Positions 18,656 to 27,171 of a stretch of 64,000 nt of DNA are shown in pieces. How positions within the stretch are numbered: the stretch's first letter is position 1; each line of letters begins with the position of its first letter. The DNA comes from JAWKMZ01 sp041391965 (lineage in GTDB: Bacteria > Bacteroidota > Bacteroidia > Flavobacteriales > Flavobacteriaceae). Where the stretch lies: positions 496,001-560,000 of the forward strand of contig JAWKMZ010000001.1 in assembly GCA_041391965.1 (NCBI GenBank). The letters are read 5' to 3'. The notes below the pieces were generated by a model. That model was not told where the DNA came from. It saw nothing but the letters and a program-made list of their open reading frames with translations, and searched no databases. The position numbers and the translations under genes were made by a program.

Positions 18656-21013
18656 TTAGGCAATTTTTAGTTGGGTTTCTGTGTGCAAATTGATCTTTTC
18701 AAACAAGGCTTCTTTATTGACTGGTTTGGTCATATAATCATTCATTCCAATATCTAAAACTTTTTGTCTGGTTTCTTGCATTGCATCTGCAGTAACAGCA
18801 ATAATAGGTATTTTTCCAATGGTTACACCCAATTCTCCACTTCTAATAATTTCAGTGGCTTCATAACCATCCATCACAGGCATTTGCAAATCCATCAATA
18901 CCATATCATAAACGTCTTTTTTAAGCGCATCAATTGCTTCATTTCCGTTATTAACGACTGCAAAACTGATATTTGATGCGGCACTTAGTATTTTTCGCAT
19001 TACCATTTGATTGAGTAGATTATCTTCCACAACTAAAACATGTAACGCTTTTGTGTCATTGTGTGCATCTTTATTTACTAATACTTTATTTGTTTTCACA
19101 GACGCTTTAAGCGGAATTTCAATAAAAACTTCAGTGCCTTTGCCTTCTTCACTTTCAATATTGATTTGACCCTCAAAAAGCTCAACCAAATGTCTGACAA
19201 TAGAAAGCCCAAGACCTATACCACCAAATTGTCGTTTATGGTTTAATCGCATTTGGCTAAAGCTATTAAAAATTTGCTTTTTAAATTCTGGATTCATTCC
19301 AATTCCAGTATCAGAAACAATAAAAGAAAAACGGTATTCATTATTGGGTTGTGCAGTACATCGCATTTTAAAGTTGACGCTTCCTTTATTTGTAAATTTT
19401 ACAGCATTGCTCAAAACATTATTAATAATTTGAACAAAACGTTCCGAATCGCCTTTTACCTGACTTGGTATTTCGTAATCCATATCAAATTGATACTCTA
19501 AGCCTTTGTTTTCGGCTTCCATTTTCCAATTATTACTAATTTGATGTAATGCAATTGACGGATTGAAGGTTTCGTTTTTAAGTTGAAGTTCATTCTTCTC
19601 AATTTTTTCAAAATCCAGTATGTCATTGACATTGCTCAATAAACTCAACGATGCGTTTTTGATGATTTCAAATTGCTTGCGCTCTTTATTATCTTTTTTT
19701 GAACTAAGTTGCATCTCTGCAATTCCCATAATAGCGTTAATAGGTGTTCTCAACTCATGACTCATGTTGGACATGAAATAGGTTTTTAGTTGGCTAATTT
19801 CTTCCGATTTTTGCAAGGCCTCTTCTTGAGATTTTTCTTTTTCTTGTCTCAATTTTCGAATCAAATTAGTCATGGAAAGCGAAAGAAAAATAACCTCAAA
19901 ACCTGCACCAAATTTTGCACTATTTAAAGTATAGAAATTGTTGGGAAGCAAGCTTAAATTGTTCATCACAAAACCCAACAAACCAATGACTAAAAAGAAA
20001 ATACCAATTGAAAAATAAGGGTCAATAGAAATACGTCTATAGCGCATTACAAAAACAGTAGTTAGTATAAACAGTAAACTAATTAAACCATTCAAATTGC
20101 TAATTGGGTACACCATCTTTAAGGTAGATGGACTTATAAAAAGCATTAAAAACAAAAGTCCAATAATGATATACCCTATTTTAAATACTTTGTAAAACCC
20201 TTTCATTCGTTCATTAACCTTTAAAAAATGCTCGCAGTATTTTAAAAGGAAAAAATTAGACATCAAAGCGGTTATCATCACAGCTCTACTGTTTAAAAAT
20301 CCACCTTGTGGCAAAATATATTGAAAAATTAGACCATCTAAAGCGGCTTGCAAAAGCGCAATTGAAAACACATAAATACTATAGTACAAAAATGATTTTT
20401 CTTTTAAACTGCTATAAAAAAACAAATAGATAATACCTGCTAAAAACAACAATCCGTAAAACAACCCAAGGAAAAGCTGTTGTGCGTAATTGGTGTCTAA
20501 AAAAGCGCTTTCGTCATAAAGATTTAAAGGAAGGTTTATGGTTTCTCCATCACTTTTAAAATGAAGATAAAACTGTTGTACTGTTTGTTTTGGAAGTTTT
20601 ATTTTAAAAACGGTGGAACGATGTGCCACTTGACGCTTGTTAAACGGAATTTGATCGCCACTTTTAAAGTGCTGAATATTGTCTGAACTTATTTGATATA
20701 AATCAGCTACATCAGTAATAGGTCTTGCAGTTTCTAAGTAGTAAGTTTTAAATTGGTCACTGCTGTTTTCCAATTGAAATCTTACCCAATAATTATCCGA
20801 TGTAAAACCAACACTTTGATTATCAGACACCAAAGGTTCAAATTTTAATTTTGAATCTTTTAAAACATGATTTACAGTTAAGTCCAATTTACCAACATCT
20901 ACAAAATCTGCATATTCGTAAAGTTTTCCTTTGCTGGTTTCAGGATTAAAAATAGCATTTTGGGCAGTTAATCCAAAGCTAATTATGTAGGCAAAAAGTA
21001 GTAACTGTTTCAT
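18656..21013 (-). CDS. hybrid sensor histidine kinase with 7TMR-DISM sensor
   Basis: Membrane sensor kinase with its own receiver domain. The start at 21013 gives a signal peptide (MKQLLLFAYIISFGLTAQ); the frame is open 38 codons upstream, but that part overlaps a spacer and is not signal-like. A periplasmic 7TMR-DISMED2 domain (about 25-175) senses an unknown ligand, possibly carbohydrate. Seven membrane helices (about 180-390) follow. The HisKA domain has MSNMSHELRTP (H419). HATPase boxes are NNVLSNAVKF, DTGIGM and GGIGLGLSI. The receiver has the phosphoacceptor in LMDLQMPVMDG (D708) and the KP of YMTKPVN. No regulator gene follows, so output probably goes through phosphotransfer. Confidence 0.92.
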   Translation of the reverse strand: MKQLLLFAYIISFGLTAQNAIFNPETSKGKLYEYADFVDVGKLDLTVNHVLKDSKLKFEPLVSDNQSVGFTSDNYWVRFQLENSSDQFKTYYLETARPITDVADLYQISSDNIQHFKSGDQIPFNKRQVAHRSTVFKIKLPKQTVQQFYLHFKSDGETINLPLNLYDESAFLDTNYAQQLFLGLFYGLLFLAGIIYLFFYSSLKEKSFLYYSIYVFSIALLQAALDGLIFQYILPQGGFLNSRAVMITALMSNFFLLKYCEHFLKVNERMKGFYKVFKIGYIIIGLLFLMLFISPSTLKMVYPISNLNGLISLLFILTTVFVMRYRRISIDPYFSIGIFFLVIGLLGFVMNNLSLLPNNFYTLNSAKFGAGFEVIFLSLSMTNLIRKLRQEKEKSQEEALQKSEEISQLKTYFMSNMSHELRTPINAIMGIAEMQLSSKKDNKERKQFEIIKNASLSLLSNVNDILDFEKIEKNELQLKNETFNPSIALHQISNNWKMEAENKGLEYQFDMDYEIPSQVKGDSERFVQIINNVLSNAVKFTNKGSVNFKMRCTAQPNNEYRFSFIVSDTGIGMNPEFKKQIFNSFSQMRLNHKRQFGGIGLGLSIVRHLVELFEGQINIESEEGKGTEVFIEIPLKASVKTNKVLVNKDAHNDTKALHVLVVEDNLLNQMVMRKILSAASNISFAVVNNGNEAIDALKKDVYDMVLMDLQMPVMDGYEATEIIRSGELGVTIGKIPIIAVTADAMQETRQKVLDIGMNDYMTKPVNKEALFEKINLHTETQLKIA

Positions 21014-21103
21014 AGTTGGGGGCTTAAAACGTGTACAACATACGAAAAAATATGTAAAGTAGTTTTTTAGACGACTTTTTAAAAAAATCACATTTTTAAG
21101 CAA

Positions 21104-21141
21104 AAAACAAAAAACCCTTGTAAACATTAGTGTTACAAGGG
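21104..21141 (-). terminator. intrinsic terminator of the tRNA/usp unit
   Basis: Perfect 9-base stem CCCTTGTAA (21115-21123) and TTACAAGGG (21133-21141) with a 9-base loop; on the minus strand it runs into a T-run. It lies 7 bases after the tRNA-Ala. Confidence 0.88.
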
Positions 21142-21148
21142 CTTTAAG

Positions 21149-21222
21149 TGGAGAAGATGGGGCTCGAACCCACGACCTCTTGGCTGCCAGCCAAACGCTC
21201 TAGCCAACTGAGCTACATCCCC
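21149..21222 (-). tRNA. tRNA-Ala (GGC)
   Basis: Folds as a complete cloverleaf on the minus strand: acceptor GGGGATG/CTTCTCC, D arm GCTC/GAGC, anticodon arm with loop CTGGCAG (anticodon GGC, alanine), T loop TTCGAGC, discriminator A. The G3-U70 pair that identifies tRNA-Ala is present. The acceptor stem contains one U6-U67 mismatch. CCA is not encoded. It lies 10 bases downstream of the universal stress protein stop and just before a terminator. Confidence 0.93.
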
Positions 21223-21232
21223 AAATTGTACG

Positions 21233-22030
21233 TTATTTTAAACCGCTTAATACTAAAACTGGTAGTGTTGAGCTATTAAAATCTTTTTTTAATATCGTGT
21301 TGTTTTCCCAAAGCTTCGTGAAAAAACCTCGTTTTCTGCGTACAACGCATAACAAATCAGGATTGTTTTCTTTATAATTTTCTAAAACGCCTTGAAATGT
21401 TGTAGCATTTTCGCTATAAAATGTATTGGTAATGATACTGGCCAAATCATCATTTACGTCAAAATCGCCTTCATTATGAAATGGTGTTTTTACCAATAAC
21501 AAATTGATGATGGATTTGAATTGGTCTTTTATATCAATTAATGGATTTAATACATTTTCTTTTTTAATAATTGCCGATTTTAAAGCCATCAAAATATAAA
21601 TAATAGGCTTAAATGTATAACCTTCAGGAACAATTAGTGCAGGAATATTGGTTTGTTTTATGATTTTTCCAGAAGTTTTACCTAAATAAACTTCTTCTTT
21701 AATAGAATTTGTTCTTGGTTCTAACAATATCAAATCTATATCTAATGACTTACAAACGAGCTCTAAAGTATCAACCAATTTTCCTTTAAAGGTTTTAATA
21801 ACCACTTCTACATCTTTTGTGTCCACTTTTGTAACATGCGATTTTAAAAACTCCAAACTTTCGCGTTCTAAAATATGGTCAACTTTAATCATGGTTCCTG
21901 CTTTGGTGTACACATTAAATACTTGTACTACATAAACCTTTGCTCCAAAAGCCTTTGCAAAATCAACAGCATATTGCAAATGACTTACGGCATTTTTTGA
22001 AGAGCCAACAGGAACTAAAATATTCTTCAT
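21233..22030 (-). CDS. universal stress protein, tandem UspA type
   Basis: A cytoplasmic stress protein of 265 residues, long enough for two Usp domains. Residues 1-145 are a clear domain, starting MKNILVPVGSSKNA and ending with the nucleotide-loop region LGKTSGKIIKQTNIPALIVP. The second half (about 150-265) is much weaker, keeping only the final strand STLPVLVLSGL, so it is probably a degenerate repeat. The gene is upstream of a tRNA on the same strand and divergent from a GNAT gene; its putative -33 element lies within the first codons of that gene. Function beyond the family level is unknown. Confidence 0.85.
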   Translation of the reverse strand: MKNILVPVGSSKNAVSHLQYAVDFAKAFGAKVYVVQVFNVYTKAGTMIKVDHILERESLEFLKSHVTKVDTKDVEVVIKTFKGKLVDTLELVCKSLDIDLILLEPRTNSIKEEVYLGKTSGKIIKQTNIPALIVPEGYTFKPIIYILMALKSAIIKKENVLNPLIDIKDQFKSIINLLLVKTPFHNEGDFDVNDDLASIITNTFYSENATTFQGVLENYKENNPDLLCVVRRKRGFFTKLWENNTILKKDFNSSTLPVLVLSGLK

Positions 22031-22068
22031 AATTAAAATTTAAAGCTAAATTTACATAAAACTTATGC

Positions 22069-22097
22069 AAAAGTAAACATTAAATATGATTCGCAAA
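22069..22097 (-). promoter_or_regulatory. putative promoter of the usp gene
   Basis: On the minus strand TTTG (complement of 22094-22097) and TACTTTTG (complement of 22069-22076) are 18 bases apart. The -33 part lies inside the 5' end of the divergent acetyltransferase gene. Confidence 0.5.
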
Positions 22098-22586
22098 GCG
22101 ACTTATTCAGATATTGATGCTATTTTAAAACTCACCAACGCTTGTGCTATGTTTATGATATGCAACAATATATACCAATGGAATGAACATTATCCTAATA
22201 AAACAGCTTTTGAAACTGATGTTTTAAGAGATGAATTGTTTGTTTTAGTACAAAACAGTACGCTTATTGGTTGTGTTGTTGTGTCATCTTTTATGGACGA
22301 AGAATACCAACCCATCAAATGGTTAACTCCTTCTGATAAAAACAGTTACATTCACAGATTGGCTATACATCCTGAGTTTCAATCTCAAGGTTATGCACAA
22401 CAACTTATGGATTTTGCCGAAACCTTTGCATTAAAAAACAAGTGTCATTCGGTTAGACTTGATACTTTTTCGCAAAACCATCGGAACCAAAAATTTTATG
22501 AGCAACGTGGTTATGAGCGTTTAGGATCTATTTATTTTCCTAAGCAAAGCGAGTATCCATTTTATTGTTATGAACTTGTGTTATGA
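22086..22586 (+). CDS. GNAT-family N-acetyltransferase
   Basis: A 166-residue single-domain acetyltransferase. The acetyl-CoA binding motif A is visible as IHRLAIHPEFQSQGYAQQLM (about residues 90-109), with the Q-x-x-G-x-A/G signature, followed by the RLDTFSQNHRNQKFYEQRGY motif B region. The substrate cannot be told from sequence. It starts 55 bases from the divergent usp gene and is followed by a tiny membrane-peptide ORF on the same strand. Confidence 0.88.
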   Translation: MIRKATYSDIDAILKLTNACAMFMICNNIYQWNEHYPNKTAFETDVLRDELFVLVQNSTLIGCVVVSSFMDEEYQPIKWLTPSDKNSYIHRLAIHPEFQSQGYAQQLMDFAETFALKNKCHSVRLDTFSQNHRNQKFYEQRGYERLGSIYFPKQSEYPFYCYELVL

Positions 22587-22624
22587 AAAAATGATTTAAA
22601 TTTGACTTCTAAACGTTTAACAAA

Positions 22625-22723
22625 ATGGACTTTTTAAATTTTTTAAGTGGCAACGGCATCTTTCTTATTCTCGTTATTTTATTGGTTGTTGTCTATATTT
22701 ATAACCGAAAAAAGAAACGCTAA
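22625..22723 (+). CDS. small single-span membrane protein (32 residues)
   Basis: Short frame MDFLNFLSGNGIFLILVILL continuing to VVVYIYNRKKKR. It has one hydrophobic helix (about residues 12-26) followed by a strongly basic tail, the usual topology of an inner-membrane micro-protein with the C-terminus in the cytoplasm. It starts 38 bases after the acetyltransferase stop and ends one base before the convergent oxygenase gene, so it fills the gap exactly. I know no named family. The amino acid pattern is hard to explain as chance, but no comparative evidence is available here. Confidence 0.55.
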   Translation: MDFLNFLSGNGIFLILVILLVVVYIYNRKKKR

Positions 22724-22724
22724 C

Positions 22725-23369
22725 CTATCGTGTTTTTAACCAACCTGTAATACTTAAACGCTCTTTGTTTACAGGCATTACTTCATGTTCAATGATTTGG
22801 CTTTCAAAAATGACCACACGTCCAGGAAATGGGTAAATCACTTTTTGAATATCTTGACCATTTTCATCTAAATACAAAACCAATTCGCCTCCATTTTCAG
22901 GCAACCAACCCTCTTCATTCAAATAGCAAACAAAGGACAGTTTTCGTCTATCATCATTTTTAAAAGTATCTATATGACGTTTGTAAAATGTTCCTATTGG
23001 ATATAAGGCGTAGTGAAATTCTTTATGCAAAATGCCAAGAAAACAGGTTGTATTGAGATATTTTACCAAATGGTTGATTTTATCAAAAAACAGTCGTTCA
23101 GAAACATCAGCTTTGGTTTCATCCATCCACAAAATGACATCGCCTCTAATCGATTTTACAATCGTTTCATTAAAATGATTGCCAATTGCAGCTTTTTTAA
23201 ACGCATCTTCTTTATGCTTTACGAGCAAAGATTGTCTTAAAACAGTCACTTCTTCATCAGTAAAAAAACCTTCTATAACGCTGTATTTTTGAGACGCAAT
23301 CTCTTCAATAATACGCTCATAAAGCGGATTTTCAACAAAATCAATCGCTTCAAAAAGTTGATTCATCAC
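22725..23369 (-). CDS. 2-oxoglutarate/Fe(II)-dependent oxygenase, prolyl 4-hydroxylase-like
   Basis: A 214-residue protein with the double-stranded beta-helix iron site: HID near residue 130 (in YKRHIDTF), the distal histidine in QIIEHEVMP and the 2-oxoglutarate arginine in ERLSITGW. The DRRKLSFVCYLNE and GGELVLYL strands match the P4Hc family, whose bacterial members hydroxylate proline or other residues, for instance in EF-Tu or ribosomal proteins. The target here is not known. It is monocistronic and convergent with the small membrane ORF. Confidence 0.85.
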   Translation of the reverse strand: MMNQLFEAIDFVENPLYERIIEEIASQKYSVIEGFFTDEEVTVLRQSLLVKHKEDAFKKAAIGNHFNETIVKSIRGDVILWMDETKADVSERLFFDKINHLVKYLNTTCFLGILHKEFHYALYPIGTFYKRHIDTFKNDDRRKLSFVCYLNEEGWLPENGGELVLYLDENGQDIQKVIYPFPGRVVIFESQIIEHEVMPVNKERLSITGWLKTR

Positions 23370-23442
23370 ATTAACAACTTAAGCCTCTTATGACAAAAGT
23401 GCGCAAATGTACTCTAAAAACAAATTGCTTTTACAAAACGAT

Positions 23443-23450
23443 TATCTTTG
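23443..23450 (+). promoter_or_regulatory. putative -7 element for queD
   Basis: TATCTTTG matches TAnnTTTG, 19 bases before the chosen start codon at 23470. A TTG lies 15 bases upstream, somewhat too close for a standard -33. This position argues against the upstream in-frame start at 23407. Confidence 0.45.
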
Positions 23451-23469
23451 CAATGAAAATGAAAACGCA

Positions 23470-23919
23470 ATGAGCACAATTCGTATTACAAAACAATTTT
23501 CTTTTGAAGCTGGTCATGCACTTTATGGCTATGATGGCAAATGCAAAAATGTACATGGACACAGCTACAAACTATTTGTAACTGTTATTGGAAACCCTAT
23601 AACAGATACTAATAATGTTAAGTACGGAATGGTTATAGATTTTAGCGATTTGAAAAAAATTGTTAAAACTGAGATTGTAGATGTCTTTGACCATGCCACT
23701 GTTTTTAACAAAAACACACCACATGTTGAGTTGGCAAAAGAACTGAAAGACCGAGGACACAATGTGTTGTTAGTTGATTATCAGCCAACAAGTGAAATGA
23801 TGGTTATTGATTTTGCTCAAAAAATAAAGGCTCATTTACCTAAAAGCATACAATTACATTCCTTAAAACTTCAGGAAACCGATTCAAGTTTTGCTGAGTG
23901 GTATGCTTTAGATAATTAG
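23470..23919 (+). CDS. queD: 6-carboxytetrahydropterin synthase / 6-pyruvoyl-tetrahydropterin synthase homologue
   Basis: Converts dihydroneopterin triphosphate to 6-carboxy-tetrahydropterin for queuosine synthesis, or acts in pterin metabolism. Zinc ligands are the histidine of FEAGHALYG and those in VHGHSY; the catalytic cysteine lies between them in GKCKNVHGH. The glutamate of KLQETDSSFAEWY is also conserved. The start at 23470 (MSTIRITKQF) is preferred: the 21 extra upstream codons cover the putative -7 element and are not conserved-looking. No other queuosine genes are adjacent, so QueD rather than PTPS is the more usual bacterial role but not proven. Confidence 0.87.
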   Translation: MSTIRITKQFSFEAGHALYGYDGKCKNVHGHSYKLFVTVIGNPITDTNNVKYGMVIDFSDLKKIVKTEIVDVFDHATVFNKNTPHVELAKELKDRGHNVLLVDYQPTSEMMVIDFAQKIKAHLPKSIQLHSLKLQETDSSFAEWYALDN

Positions 23920-23997
23920 TGCGCAATTTTAAGTCATTGGTAGTTACTATATCAAAAACATTCGTGCATTGGTGGCTATTTTATTTATATTTACTAC

Positions 23998-24750
23998 ATG
24001 AACATTCCCGAAGGAAAAAAAATATATTTCGCATCTGATAATCATCTTGGAGCGCCAACTACAAAAGCGTCACTTCCGCGTGAACAAAAATTTGTAGCTT
24101 GGTTAAACGAGGTAAAACAAGATGCAGCAGCCATTTTTTTACTTGGCGATTTGTTTGATTTTTGGTTTGAATACAAAACCGTTGTCCCAAAAGGATTTAC
24201 ACGAACCTTAGGGAAATTGGCCGAAATTAGCGATTCTGGAATTCCAATATACTATTTTGTTGGTAACCACGATTTGTGGATGAATGGTTATTTTGAAGAC
24301 GAGCTCAACATTCCTGTATATCACCAACCCAAAGAATTTACTTTTAATGACAAAACCTTTTTTATTGGTCATGGCGATGGGTTGGGTCCTGGTGATAAAG
24401 GCTATAAACGTATGAAAAAAGTGTTTACAAATCCATTTTCAAAATGGTTGTTCAGATGGTTGCATCCTGATTTGGGTGTTAAATTAGCACAGCATTTATC
24501 AGTAAAAAACAAACTGATTTCTGGTGATGAAGACGCTACGTTTTTAGGCGAAAATGACGAATGGTTGGTGCAGTATTCTAAAAGAAAGCTTGAAGACAAG
24601 CACAGAGACTTTTTTGTATTTGGTCACAGACATTTGCCATTGGAAATTGAGCTCAATGCAACCTCAAAATACATCAATCTTGGCGATTGGATTAGTTATT
24701 ACACCTATGGCGTTTTTGATGGAACCGCTTTTGAACTGAAAACATATTAA
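23998..24750 (+). CDS. lpxH: UDP-2,3-diacylglucosamine diphosphatase
   Basis: Calcineurin-like metallophosphatase that hydrolyses UDP-2,3-diacylglucosamine to lipid X and UMP in lipid A synthesis at the inner membrane face. Metal motifs in order: ASDNHLG (D and H), LGDLFDFWFEY, GNHDLWM, GHGDGLGPGDKGYK and FGHRHLPLE. The 250-residue length and the FWFEY pattern fit LpxH. It ends with its stop codon overlapping the stop of the convergent MFS gene by four bases. The presence of lpxH confirms a Gram-negative envelope. Confidence 0.92.
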   Translation: MNIPEGKKIYFASDNHLGAPTTKASLPREQKFVAWLNEVKQDAAAIFLLGDLFDFWFEYKTVVPKGFTRTLGKLAEISDSGIPIYYFVGNHDLWMNGYFEDELNIPVYHQPKEFTFNDKTFFIGHGDGLGPGDKGYKRMKKVFTNPFSKWLFRWLHPDLGVKLAQHLSVKNKLISGDEDATFLGENDEWLVQYSKRKLEDKHRDFFVFGHRHLPLEIELNATSKYINLGDWISYYTYGVFDGTAFELKTY

Positions 24751-26027
24751 TCTTCTTTTTCATGTTCTTCTAAATCTTTTCGTAAATCTAATTTTCTGAA
24801 TGAAGGCGAAATAATTCCAGTAGTTACCACTGTAATTAAAGTCATTGTGCCTCCAAAAACCACTGCAGTAACAGTGCCCATTAATTTTGCAGTCAAGCCA
24901 CTTTCAAAAGCACCCAATTCGTTTGATGACCCAACAAACATAGAATTTACTGACGATACACGACCACGCATATGATCTGGTGTTTTGAGTTGTAAAATGG
25001 TTTGTCTCACCACAACCGAAACGCCATCGGTCACTCCACTAAAAAATAATGCAAGTACTGAAATCCAAAAGATAGAAGAAAGCCCAAAAATAATAATACA
25101 CAATCCAAACCCAAAAACAGCTGCTAACAATTTCATTCCAGCATTTTTACTAATTGGAATATAAGCTGTTAAAATCAGCATTAAAAAACTACCTACAGCA
25201 GGAGCAGCACGCAAAATACCAAATCCTTCGGCTCCAACTTTTAGAATATCTTGAGCAAAAATTGGTAATAACGCAACAGCGCCACCAAAAAGCACAGCAA
25301 TCATATCTAAAGTGATGGCTCCTAAAATAGCTTTGGTCTTAAAAACAAATTTGATACCTTCTTTCAAACTTTGTATAATTGGTTCTCCAATTTTAGGGTT
25401 TAAAACTGGTTTTTTCTTAATTTGAAGCAAAACCATTAGAGAAAACATAACTAAACCAAACACAAAGCAAAGTGTCCAATGGACACCAATCCAATGAATA
25501 GAAAATCCAGCAAAAGCAGGTCCTAAAACAGAAGCCATTTGCCATGTTGAACTACTCCACGTTGCTGCATTTGGATACACTTTTTTAGGAACAATCAAAG
25601 CCACCAATGAAAAAATGGTAGGCCCAAAAAAAGAACGTACAAAACCTCCAAAAAATACTAAAGCATAAATGCAGTATAACACAGTGGTTGTTGACCAATT
25701 AGAAACTATTTTAGGCCAAGTGAGCAAAAATAACCCAAAGCTAATGAGTGAAAACGCCGAAATACAGATAGCTAATAAATTTCGCTTTTCTCTTTGGTCT
25801 GCAATATGACCTGCAAAAAGTGCCATGGACAAGGCTGGAATGATTTCCATAAGTCCAATAAAACCAAGAGATAATGGATCTTTGGTAATGGAATACACTT
25901 CCCATTCAATTACAATAAATTGCATAGACCATGCAAATACCAATGCAAAACGCACTAATAAAAAGATATTAAATTCTTTAAAACGCAATGCTGCGTATGG
26001 GTCTTTTTTGGTTGGCTTTTCTTCCAT
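24747..26027 (-). CDS. MFS transporter, EntS-like
   Basis: A 426-residue major facilitator with about 12 hydrophobic segments. After a polar N-terminus (KKDPYAALRFKEFN) come the MFS motif A equivalent AGHIADQREKRNLL and the long central loop around residues 200-225. The MFS_3/EntS subfamily, which includes siderophore and drug exporters, is suggested by RGRVSSVNSMFVGSSNELG near residue 355. The substrate is unknown, and no siderophore genes are nearby. It ends in a charged tail (RKDLEEHEKED). Confidence 0.85.
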   Translation of the reverse strand: MEEKPTKKDPYAALRFKEFNIFLLVRFALVFAWSMQFIVIEWEVYSITKDPLSLGFIGLMEIIPALSMALFAGHIADQREKRNLLAICISAFSLISFGLFLLTWPKIVSNWSTTTVLYCIYALVFFGGFVRSFFGPTIFSLVALIVPKKVYPNAATWSSSTWQMASVLGPAFAGFSIHWIGVHWTLCFVFGLVMFSLMVLLQIKKKPVLNPKIGEPIIQSLKEGIKFVFKTKAILGAITLDMIAVLFGGAVALLPIFAQDILKVGAEGFGILRAAPAVGSFLMLILTAYIPISKNAGMKLLAAVFGFGLCIIIFGLSSIFWISVLALFFSGVTDGVSVVVRQTILQLKTPDHMRGRVSSVNSMFVGSSNELGAFESGLTAKLMGTVTAVVFGGTMTLITVVTTGIISPSFRKLDLRKDLEEHEKED

Positions 26028-26047
26028 TTAATTTTGAAGCTACTTAC

Positions 26048-27145
26048 TTAATTCTCTATAAGTTTAAATTCTACTCGTCTATTTTGTGCTCTTCCCTCTT
26101 CAGTTTCATTTGTTGAAACTGGTTGCGAACTTCCAAAACCAAACCAATGTATTCTTGAAACATCAAGTCCTTGCAAAATTAAATACTTTGAAACAGATTC
26201 AGCACGTTCTTGAGATAATTCTTCATTTCTTTTTTTCGTTCCAATGTTATCAGTATGTCCATAAATTTCTATATTCAATTTTGAATTATCCTTTAAATAT
26301 TTAGAAAGCTTATTTAATTCTATTTTTGAAACTTCTAACAAGATGGATTTGTCAAAGTTGAAAAGAACATTTTTGAAGGTATAGATTTTATTACGCTCTA
26401 AAGCCGTCTCTACAGTTTCATCATTCAACAAGATTTCTTTTGATTCGACCTTTTCTATGGGTTCAATAGAAACATCATCAATGTAATAATAAGAAAAATC
26501 CTCATATTTTGATTTCTCTAACTTTTCTATTTTGCTGGAACTATTATTATTAAAATTTCCGATAATGAAAAAATTTTCGAATCCTGAAGCATTATAAATT
26601 GATGTCATTTTAATCCATTCTTTTTTATTTGAATAGGATTCTTTTGAAAAAAAAGGAACATATGCAAAGCCTAAAACCTTTTTAGAAATTCGTTTAGCAT
26701 TAATAGTTTTATCCGATTGATTATTGAATCTTTTACTTGATGTCATAAAAATTCCTAAATCTTTTATAGAGTGGTTTGAGTTATCAGCCAAACTAATATA
26801 AAATGTAATCTGATATGTTTTACCTTTAATTAAAGTCTCCTTTAATTTTCCTTGAATATACTCTCTATAATTTGGATAAGCATAGACATATATTCCTGCA
26901 TATCCTTTTCCTGTTCTTGCTTTTTGATTACCAATGTAGTTGGAGAATCCAAAAAAAGTACTACAAGAATTAAAATAATCAGTAGAACCAAGTGTAGGTG
27001 TAGACCAATTAGTAACATTATTGTTAAAACAACTTATAGCATTCGGGCAGTATTTATAATCTTCAAAACTTGGGTTGAGCACTAAATTTTGTGAGAAAAC
27101 CGAATAAAATGTCAAGGACAAAATAAAAAAAAGGACTTTTTTCAT
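26048..27145 (-). CDS. OmpA-family protein with N-terminal jelly-roll-like domain
   Basis: An envelope protein of 365 residues. A signal peptide (MKKVLFFILSLTFYSVFSQ) precedes a domain starting NLVLNPSFEDYKYCP, a start common in flavobacterial secreted proteins that resemble carbohydrate-binding jelly rolls; cysteines near residues 33, 39 and 61 may form disulfides. The C-terminal OmpA domain (about 260-365) has VLFNFDKSIL, IEIYGHTDNIGTKKRN and RAQNRRVEFKL, for peptidoglycan binding. Codon use and lysine content look a little more AT-rich than the surrounding genes. It has no T9SS tail and no obvious partner. Confidence 0.85.
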   Translation of the reverse strand: MKKVLFFILSLTFYSVFSQNLVLNPSFEDYKYCPNAISCFNNNVTNWSTPTLGSTDYFNSCSTFFGFSNYIGNQKARTGKGYAGIYVYAYPNYREYIQGKLKETLIKGKTYQITFYISLADNSNHSIKDLGIFMTSSKRFNNQSDKTINAKRISKKVLGFAYVPFFSKESYSNKKEWIKMTSIYNASGFENFFIIGNFNNNSSSKIEKLEKSKYEDFSYYYIDDVSIEPIEKVESKEILLNDETVETALERNKIYTFKNVLFNFDKSILLEVSKIELNKLSKYLKDNSKLNIEIYGHTDNIGTKKRNEELSQERAESVSKYLILQGLDVSRIHWFGFGSSQPVSTNETEEGRAQNRRVEFKLIEN

Positions 27146-27171
27146 ATGTTAGAAACGAAAAGTTAACAATT

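Noticed and set aside
21014..21127. 38-codon extension of the histidine kinase
   Set aside because: It covers the spacer before the true signal peptide and has no cleavable pattern; start at 21013 chosen.
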